DNA from: Paragyromitra xinjiangensis
Taxonomy: Eukaryota; Ascomycota; Pezizomycetes; Pezizales; Discinaceae
NCBI GenBank assembly: GCA_038503065.1
Contig: JBCAMK010000007.1
Location: forward strand, 434,001-498,000
Direction: 5' to 3'
Length of the DNA stretch: 64,000 nucleotides
A model generated the notes under the pieces. It was not told the DNA's origin. It did no database searches and saw only the letters and a program-made list of their open reading frames with translations. The position numbers and the translations under genes were made by a program. Below, in pieces: positions 55,979-64,000 of this stretch. Each line of letters opens with the position of its first letter. Position 1 is the stretch's first letter.

Positions 55979-56213
55979 CACAGGAAGCCTGTTCCTGGAT
56001 CCCTGTTTTCTAGAGGTACTCGCGTCAGACAAGGAGTTTGGGGGAAAACAAGGGGAATCCCTGCAGCGATGGGAAATGTAGAATTCGTGACTTTGAAGTC
56101 TTCTAGCCAATCAGTACCTCTCAAGGATCTCCCTTGTTTCTTCAAACTTCTTGCCTGACGCGAGTAGTTCTCATCTAGACGCCATCTTCTGAAGGCACGC
56201 ACCAGAGTTCCGG
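55979..56213 (+). repeat. Dispersed repeat, copy 2 (longer)
   Basis: Begins CACAGGAAGCCTGTTCC and ends near CTTCTGAAGGCACGCACCAG, matching both ends of the shorter copy at 53010. It is probably an old transposon fragment. No coding frame is supported. Confidence 0.5.
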
Positions 56214-57566
56214 GTCCAACAGGGTTCTGTGCTAGTGTTTCAACCATACATGTACATGTATGTAGAGTGCCATAAAACCTCCCCCCTCCAGCACCAAAAA
56301 TGATTGGAGACACACAGAAACCTCTGCCTAAGACAGCCTTTTGAGTGCACTGCCATGATACTTTTGCTCTCTTAGGCCGGATATTTTGAGATAGCTTTAA
56401 ATATGGGAAATAGATGGAGTATGGTTAGTGGCTAAACCTGGACCACCTATACCGAGCCGATATTCTGAATACCCCACTAAACAAAATTACTCAAGAAAAG
56501 ATACAGAGTCTAGAGGTATGTCAATAAAGCTCTGTATCTTTTTATAGAGCACTGAAGCCAGTGGTTGTGGCGGAATAAAACTCAATTTTTGGCTGTAAAA
56601 AACACGGAATGGAACGGTCCAAAAAATACCTAGGGAGTGATAAAATATACGCCTAGGAATATGAAAACAAATATCACTTTGAAAACAAATTTGAGTATTA
56701 ACACAAGTATAGATTCCACAACTCAAGGGATTTCTATTGTGCTCTATTAATAGTAGAGATATCTTGGCTGAAGATTCATCCATTGGGTTTGATGAGGCAC
56801 CAGCCAAGTTTTGATCCATATTCAATTAGGTCTATCTGCGCATACACCGCAAATTATATAAATAAATAGTCCGATGTATTTAGCGATAAAAACCGCATTA
56901 AGTATGTGCTGCTAGGACTCTATACTACTATTTTAAGCGAGGCGTGTTGGCATGCCCAAAAGCTGCCCTATCCAGCAAAACTAGGGGGGTTGGACTATTG
57001 TACAGAGCGGGTGTCTCTTACATTGGCGACTCAGGGTCTAAAGCGTTCGGGCTTATCGGAAAGATTTTGGTAGTGGTATCGGGTACTCTACCCGCCTGGG
57101 GCGTTTGCTTACCCTCGTGTTTCTACAACAATTCTACTAGAGACTGTAGGAGCCTCTGTATGTCTCCGACCATGCCTGGTGTTGGAAGGTATGGGGGAGC
57201 TAGTATTGGGGTTAGGGTTGTGTTCGGTAGCGGGAAGCTAGTCAAGACGAAGCTATATATAATGAGGCCCTGCCTCCCTTGTCTTTGATCACCATCCTAT
57301 CTATTACATAGAACTTATCCTCTTACACTAGGGCGTGGGCATCAGAGAGAGTTTCCCGGATAGGTATCACTACTATGAGGATCTGCTCACTAGGATGTGC
57401 AGCTGACATGCATCTCTTGGCAAGCTAAATAAACCTAGACCGAACATCATCAACCTTTTTCTCCTACTACAACAACACCCACACAACTCTACTTACCAGG
57501 CCCATCCAACGTCTGGTCACGGCGAAAGCTACATACACCGCTACTCCTGTATATCCACGCATCAAA
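56214..57566. other. Intergenic, nothing recognised
   Basis: Holds a double TACATGTA (56247 and 56253). Open frames start at non-ATG codons or lack motifs. Confidence 0.4.
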
Positions 57567-57743
57567 ATGGCTTCTTTCAAAACCAGCTGTTTGGTCGTTG
57601 ACTGCTTAGATGAAACTCACGTCATGGGTTTTATCATGCCAGCGGGTTCCGTAATGGAAAGGTTAACTGTGCAGCAATCCGCACTTTCACCACTAAATAA
57701 GCTATTCAAAGTATTGACGATTGTCTTTAAGTTACTCACATGA
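57567..57743 (+). CDS. Possible 58-aa small ORF
   Basis: An ATG frame (MASFKTSCLVVDCLDETHVM...) ending in a hydrophobic stretch (NKLFKVLTIVFKLLT), 46 bp before the next gene. No homologue is recognised; it could be chance or a first exon of the gene at 57790. Confidence 0.2.
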   Translation: MASFKTSCLVVDCLDETHVMGFIMPAGSVMERLTVQQSALSPLNKLFKVLTIVFKLLT

Positions 57744-57789
57744 TTTAGCAGAGAAAGTGCGAGGGAAACCACTCTAAACCATCCGCAAG

Positions 57790-58102
57790 ATGAGGGCTCC
57801 AAGACTACCTGTATCTTATGTTACACCGCAGATGTTCCACCAACTCGACAAGGTGAGTTTGTAGTCTATCGCTAGAATATATGAGACTGCTAACAAGTTC
57901 TTAGGATGTGGGGACACTGAATGTTAAGATAGACACAATTCAAGAAGCTACCAAGATTCTTAGTAGAGACACTAGGGATCTTGGGGAGAAGTTGGGCCTG
58001 GGGTTTGATCGTTTGATGTACCTTGCTGTCGGAGGCATTGTTGTCAAAGCAGGTTTCGACCTCTACATCAATGAACGTAACCGGGCTAGAACGCATAACT
58101 AA
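57790..58102 (+). CDS. Small hypothetical protein (87 aa)
   Basis: Exons 57790-57852 and 57905-58102 over a 52 nt intron with good signals (GTGAGT, GCTAAC branch, TTCTTAG). The product reads MRAPRLPVSYVTPQMFHQLD, a helical stretch (IQEATKILSRDTRDLGEKLG), then a hydrophobic segment (LMYLAVGGIVVKAGFDLYI) that may be one membrane helix. The end is NERNRARTHN. Family unknown. The layout, helix then membrane segment then short charged end, resembles the 54.4 kb protein in reverse order. Confidence 0.5.
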
Positions 58103-61100
58103 AAGTAAAGTCTCGATAGTAAGTGGTGTGACTATTTTGCGTAGCTTTCGACTTACCAAGGCAATCGTGCACGTGCTAACCGAACACACGAAACAGCAGA
58201 TTGGATGCCAGTGGACCCATACAACGTACTTTCTGATGACAAGAGCGAGGCACAGACTTCAATGCACTTGCTATTCGATAGATAGATAGGTAGGTAGGTG
58301 GATAGATGAGTGGATAACGAGCCTTTGAGGGCTGCGCCTGTACAAAACGTATAAAGGAACCTCCGCCGTTCTCTACCCCTAACCCTGCATACAGAATTTA
58401 CCACGTGGTTACGAGTACCTTTCTTCGCCTCCAACCTTGCACCCCACCACAGCGCGCAAGCTGATAGCTACAGCACAATCTTTTAGGATATCAGAGATCC
58501 TACAGAGGATATGGCGTCTAAAAATATGGTAGAGTTTTTTTTTTTACAGTGCCTAGCACCTGAAACACCCATATCGCCACTATAGTCCTAATTAGGCAAT
58601 ACAATGTTTGGATATGCCAGAGCGGACGGGATGGCTCATTCTCATCGTTCTGTGACCGAACACATTAAGTACTGATGAGAATGTGCCATGACTTGCTTGC
58701 TACTGATACAAACCTCCGGCAAGGAAGAAAACCCGCGGTATCTTATATTATACATGCGTACGTCGCAGACCACTCCATCACTAGCAAGTTCCCTTTAGCC
58801 CTAAGCCATACAGAACTAAATTACACAGAAAATAGCAACCCCTTTCAGAGAGCTCGACCATGAGCCCACGAGATCCATCTCCAAACCACATTTTCTAACC
58901 CCAGATCAACAATCTACATTTCAAGACCAAGAAGACCAGACCAATCGTTGAATACTCAGGGAGCAGTAATAGATTTAGAAACACTCTTCATACCAACACA
59001 GCCGATGAAAGTCGATGGCATCAAGGTTTCAGCTAATGGAACGAGCCGAACCCTATATCTTAGCGAAGCCCTACATACTATGGTTGAGTTCCCCTAACTA
59101 GACAGCATCTGCTTCCAGTCGAGGGACCAGAAGCTTAAGGAAACAAGAACGTGGTCTCGACTGGATTGGCTTAGAAATGGAAAGCCACCGTCGCACAAAG
59201 CGCTTACCAGCAAAAGAAGCGGAAGGGTGTCAAGACTTCCCCTTATTCCCGACATATAACACTGATTCAATATATAGTTTCTCGCAAGCGTACGTACGTC
59301 GCCTCCCCACTTTTTCATAAATGCCGGTTCGTCGTCCCGGGAAGAAATTACTATCTTACCTCCCTTTGAGGTTTCTTCTGGCGCGTGCTAGAGAATGGAA
59401 TTAATCTACGACCTCAATCCTCGATAAATTGGTTGGTGGGGTTGAAAAATGCAAAAGACTAGGCGACGTACGCATTCCAGGTACAGTTATTGGGATCCGA
59501 CTCTCCGGGATTCTATATGCTGCTCGATACTCCATGGCCTAGCAAGACATGAAAGTAGTCTTCTTAGGTATCATTGCCACAAGAATATAGATGATCCTAG
59601 GTAGAAGCGGTTCGACCCTCTTTCTCCCACAACCCTAACCAGAGCTAGTTATGGAAGCAGCCAAATCTGCCCAACAACAATCTCACCAAACTCTACCTGT
59701 TTGAAGCCTCCTTTCTGACAGTTCAATGATTTATTTAAGTATACGTCTTCCTAGCAGAGTGGGCACTGTCAAGTGCGTTAGTACCATAATCCAGGCGGTT
59801 GGACGCATTTAATGAATTCATCATCATCAGCCTCCTTCCTAAGGAAGATATCACTGCTAACTACTTTTAGACGTTACCCGGCCTCTAACCTTGCTAGTGC
59901 AAGATTGATTCTTAATCACGCGCATCCAGCTACGTTATAGCATTGCCTGCCAGATTCTCACTATGATACTAACTCTTTCCGCGGATGTAAAGCTATTAAG
60001 CTGTTCCATTCCCTTCTTAGATGATGTTAGCAAGATTAACAGCTACCATTATCTGGGGTTTTAAAATTTACAAAATGCGGATGAACGCCAAGCAGTACTA
60101 CGCACAGAAGGCCGGCCAAGAACCTGTCAACCAGGAACACTATATCTGCGCGTATCAGAACGTGGGTTCTGGCGGGGAAAGCCCAAGCCACTCCCGGTGC
60201 CCGGCTGGCTGTTTAAGCCTGTATTTTGGGAAATACATGGTGGGATCGTCGATTTACTCAACACAGGCTGTCTATTCTAATGACTTGTACTGGCATCTTG
60301 AAATATCAAGATTAGCACGTATATCTCCAATCACACGGGCTGCCTTGTGAGTTTTATGTTGTAAATGGTGAAGAGTTTATATGAAAAACGTAAAGTTTAC
60401 AGACATAAACACGCGCCCCTAGAGCCGAACACACGTCCATGTTAAAACATCCCATAGACCTTATGGGCGACCCCTCAGCTAACGACGATACACCAGCCAA
60501 ATAGTGAATATCTGATTTATTACGTATAGAGTGCTATCGGCTCCTAACGGCGGGGATTCCGAATCCCGAACCCGCAATACTGGCCCCTGCAGCACATTAC
60601 GGAATATTTGTCCGAAAACGCCGAGATCAACGTACCCCACATAACTCTAAGTGGACTGAAATCCTTGAAAGTTGAAAACACTCTACGTATCACGCAATAT
60701 TGTGAAATCAAGGTTTAGATATTGTAGAGTAAATCAATAAGCCTGGACAGCAATTAACCCCTGCTATTCTACTATTCCATGTTTCCACAGCTCTCTTGAA
60801 GCGGTATCCTTACCGCCCGGCTGCGATTTTTAATGCTTCGAACTTTTATTTCTTCCAGACCCCATGTCGAAGATTCCAAGCGAATGCAGAACTGTGATCA
60901 GTTCCTTACCACATCACCATTATTGGCAGCGGGAGCTTGCCACGTCAATCATATCTCGAGATGCATTACACGGGGAGTATCGGACTGAAGGACCCGTGAT
61001 AATTTTCAGGGTATAAATTTGCTTACACGCATTGAAATAGCAAATTTAAAAGCAAAGGAAGTCAGTATTTAAACTTCCACTTCCACCTCGACTTTCCTCA

Positions 61101-61180
61101 TCATCACTCAGACTCTTTTCCAACACAGTCCTTTTCACTGATCTTTCCAATAGCGACCCAAGTAACCACGACTACCAAAT
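58103..61180. other. Gene-poor stretch
   Basis: No supportable gene. It has a GATA/GGTA microsatellite near 58276-58310 and a T10 run near 58536. The ATG frame at 60021-60350 has no motif. Confidence 0.45.
61012..61018 (+). promoter_or_regulatory. TATA box, AA9 gene at 61181
   Basis: TATAAAT lies 169 bp before the ATG, with a CT/CA-rich leader (CTTCCACTTCCACCTCG) after it. Inferred from position. Confidence 0.4.
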
Positions 61181-62083
61181 ATGAAGCCAGCAGCATTTCT
61201 TGCCTTAGCTTCTCTCTTAGCTACTCAGGCAACAGCTCACACCGTACTTCAATGGTTCTGGACTGATTCCTCAACCTCGACTCAGTCTTGTGTCCGCCTG
61301 CCACCGAACAACAACCCTGTTCAGGATGTTACTAGCAGTACTCTGGCTTGTAACGTCAATGGCGGTACCCCAGCTGCAAGCGTCTGCTCAGTAACTGCTG
61401 GGTCAACTGTCATCCACGAATGGCACCACACAAATAGGGCTCAGGGGTCTACCGATGCTGATGATCCAATTGCCTCAAGGTAAGAGATCTTTAAAAAAAC
61501 TCCATATACCAACGCTTCCGCTAATACGCTTCATTTAGTCACAAGGGGCCAATCATCACATATCTAGCCAAAGTTACGGATGCTGGAACAGTTACGGATG
61601 TCACTTCTTTGAACTGGTTCAAGATTGCACAAACTGGCCTGAGTGGAGGCGTCTGGGCTGTCGATACGCTTTACTCAGCCAAGACCGGAAAGTGGAGTGT
61701 AAGTCACATCCCCGAACCGATCCCGAGGTTGATACTGTTACTGTTACTGACAGGATCGTTCCATAGGTCACTATCCCCAAGAACATTCCAAACGGTGATT
61801 ATCTCTTGCGAGGAGAAATCATTGCGCTTCACTCTGCTAGCTCTTACCCTGGAGCACAACTCTATATAGGCTGTGTGCAAATAAGGGTTACTGGTGGTTC
61901 TGGTGGAACACCTTCACCAACTGTCAAATTCCCGGGTGCCTACAAATCGACCGACCCTGGCATCACGTGCAACATCTACAATGGGATTACCAGTTACACT
62001 ATCCCTGGCCGTAAGTGTTCCCCATTTGTTCCCCATTTTCACAAGATGCTAACAATCAATTTTCAGCTGCCGTCTATAACTGA
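61181..62083 (+). CDS. AA9 lytic polysaccharide monooxygenase (single domain)
   Basis: Four exons (61181-61479, 61539-61698, 61767-62010, 62067-62083) with introns of 59, 68 and 56 nt give 239 aa. The 19-residue signal peptide ends ATQATA, so H20 of [10 protein letters not shown] is the N-terminal copper ligand. [13 protein letters not shown], rebuilt across intron 1, gives H101. [20 protein letters not shown] is rebuilt across intron 2, and [11 protein letters not shown] holds the axial-site Tyr. The last exon completes YTIPGPAVYN, a typical AA9 end. Unlike the 41.1 kb enzyme it has neither linker nor extra module. It should be a secreted glucan-cleaving oxidase. Confidence 0.94.
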
Positions 62084-62711
62084 TCTAGCTAGAGCCCAAA
62101 AGCCAAGGAGTAAAGGGGCTAGAGGAAGCTAGATGTGCGGGTCACCTGTTTAGCTCTCTCGGTGTAAACAAGCTTTGTGGAGCAAAGTTTTCGTATATAG
62201 TTTGAAAAGGCACAAATTGCTTCGAGAATCCGTCAAGAATTCCTCGATAAATATCATTGGCTATTTGATTCCATCCCGCCTAGCGTGACTTCAGGTGACT
62301 ACATGTAATAGAGCACTTCACCTTAGGTAATCGTAATAAGTACACGTAATAATGATTGGAATTAGTGGTATAGAGATAGAACATAGAACTACACGTAGTA
62401 ATCCTACTACCCCTAAAAGGTTACCTCTAGATTTAGACCTGAACTAGGTTCTGATGGCAGGAAAAGTTCTAAAAAGTAGCTTAGTCATGAAAGATATACT
62501 TCTAGATCTGATCTCCCACAAATTTAATACAATTCTACGGTACTAGAAGGCCACAATCAAGATACTAGTTATTAAAGCCCCCTACCTCATGCAACAAAAT
62601 CTCTATATTATCTCTCAAGAAACCATCTTTCCATCCCATCGTGAGTTCCATTTCTCTCTTACTTACGGATAAGCTTTTATCCTTAGACTATTTATCTTAT
62701 ACAAATCGATA
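62084..62711. other. Intergenic, nothing recognised
   Basis: 3' flank of the AA9 gene and promoter of the edge gene. Contains TACATGTA at 62300. Confidence 0.4.
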
Positions 62712-64000
62712 ATGGCGGCTGCATATCGTGTCGTCGATCGTACCCACTCACCTCTCACATCTCCTCTAGAGGATCTCAATCCAAGCATGGCTCATCTCAA
62801 ACTCCACTGGCCAAGCTCCTTCCAACGTCTCCAAGAAACTACCGTCCAATCGAATTTTCGTTCAGGAACAGACTATTCGAATGCAAAACCCCACGGTTCC
62901 CAATTGGGAGTTGATAACTTGCTAGTCCTCAATGTTTACAAGTCTGGCTCCTTTTCCGCTAAATATTTTTTACATAACGTTTATTAACTAGATTAATTCG
63001 CTAGAACAGCCGATCATTCACCTAGCTGGGGGTTGGGGCCATCTCCTTTATCTCCTTTGTACATTTGCTATCCCGCTCTACACCCAGCAGATCGTTCTCT
63101 TCCAAAACCGCCGAAGTCGGTATCACTACCCAGTGCAAGCACCCTCTTTTCACCTAATAAGAGTAGGCAACTCCTTTCTCGTGGCACCTCCACCCGTCCA
63201 AACCTGATTCAATTCTTCTTGGACCGAAAGGATTTTTCGACGCATGCTTCCACAACAATGGTTTGTGTTAGGTTCCTAGAAGAGTTTGTCGAGTGGCGCT
63301 TGATCTCAAAGTCTCAGCCCTCAGCTGGGGCCAAAGCCAACAGGGCTTCCGAAAATCGGGGAGATCTTGCAGGTGATAATACCTCAAAATCAAGATCTTT
63401 TCTCGACCGCATCGTCTCCAAAAAGGTTGCATCGGCAAACGCCCTTCGTAATGGTTTCCCGCGCCCTACAACTGCACATGCATCAACCCCCCCGAAGGAA
63501 CATTTTCGGCGAAGGTCTGCTTCGCTCGGTGCAGATGGCCCCACGAATCAACCTAAAGATGTGCCCGCGGCTCACATATTTCTCACCCCAACCATCCGTC
63601 CTATTGACCAGCGTCGGTCTAGACCGCTAATAAATCTATTCACCAGTTTTGTGAGTGAACTCGGGGCCGCAGTCTTGCCGATGTACACTACTCTCGAAGA
63701 GGTTTGTGGTCAAGTAGGTGTAGAATTGTTCTTTTCTTCGGGCACGAGCAAAATAACCTATTGGTGGATTTGGGAGAGTGCTAGCTGGAGGATCGTGTTT
63801 GATCCTACCGACAAGACAGCAATCGAGAAGGTTAGGAAAGAACCAAAAACCGACGAGACCAATGTGACTGGAGAAGTCTCCCGCAGTGGACGCCCGCTTG
63901 CGAGAAATGACTCGGTTGGGGAGGCAAGCGAAAGGAGTCTTAACCCACAGTCATCAGGCTCGAGCGTGAGAAGCCGCTTCAGACGCTCAAACTCGGATGC
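62712..64000 (+). CDS. Unrecognised Ser/Pro-rich protein, 3' end cut by the window
   Basis: Exon 1 (62712-62941) starts MAAAYRVVDRTHSPLTSPLE. A 63 nt intron (GTCTGG...CGCTAG, 62942-63004) then opens a frame of more than 330 codons that runs off the window without a stop; the alternative acceptor at 63025 also keeps frame. Features seen are a Pro/Ser-rich stretch (SPLSPLYICYP, SLPKPPKSVSLPSASTLFSP), a helical region (IQFFLDRKDF, VRFLEEFVEWRL), a basic low-complexity part, and a compact block (FTSFVSELGAAVLPMY then KITYWWIWESASWRIVFDP). I know no family for this. The long uninterrupted frame makes it a real gene. Confidence 0.62.

Noticed and set aside
60021..60350. 109-residue plus-strand frame
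   Set aside because: ATG-started but without motif, signal peptide or intron signals, in a gene-poor tract.

Overview
This window looks like nuclear DNA of a filamentous ascomycete (Pezizomycotina). The reasons are: compact genes with 45-105 nt GT-AG introns that carry CTAAC/CTGAC-like branch sites; fungal-type families (MpaB-like oxygenase, AA9 and AA16-like copper monooxygenases, a fungal cyclase, a raffinose-synthase-like GH36 enzyme); a tRNA-Thr with a short intron; and gene-poor AT-richer tracts with transposon remains. All gene models were spliced by hand from the sequence. Start codons and splice sites are predictions, checked by reading-frame closure and by how well family motifs are restored across junctions.

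Layout. 2.3-3.7 kb: an MpaB-like ER oxygenase (minus). 4.3 kb: a 162 bp foldback element. 5.2-7.4 kb: an apparently intact Mutator-like (MULE) transposase. 8.3-8.7 kb: a DUF202 membrane protein whose first exon encodes three residues. 8.7-12.1 kb: no gene seen. 12.1-23.2 kb is gene-rich: a THEM6-like hotdog protein, a 72-aa secreted cysteine protein, a nucleoside hydrolase, a ruined secreted-peptide gene, a tail-anchored coiled-coil protein, a purine nucleoside phosphorylase, a Pba3/PAC3-like proteasome chaperone, two tandemly duplicated small helical proteins and a third small helical protein. 25.0-26.5 kb: a delta-12 fatty acid desaturase with a probable 5' UTR intron. 26.7-34.7 kb is gene-poor, with a second foldback element and tRNA-Thr(AGT). 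34.7-36.1 kb: a cyclase-family gene with a broken 5' end.

37.8-50.2 kb holds secreted and carbohydrate-active genes: an AA16-like and an AA9 monooxygenase with the same C-terminal cysteine module, an HD phosphohydrolase, an F-box-like protein and a six-intron GH36 alpha-galactosidase/raffinose-synthase-like enzyme. 50.2-61.2 kb is mostly repeats and decayed or minor ORFs. A third AA9 enzyme (61.2-62.1 kb) and the 5' part of an unrecognised gene (62.7 kb to the edge) close the window.

Functional links: the hydrolase and the phosphorylase both belong to nucleoside salvage. The three copper monooxygenases and the GH36 enzyme point to a plant-polymer-degrading lifestyle. The most unusual signals are the cysteine module shared by two different monooxygenase families (and perhaps by the 72-aa secreted protein), a consistent C-rich to G-rich switch along the coding strand of many genes, and two foldback elements with related TACCGTA ends.
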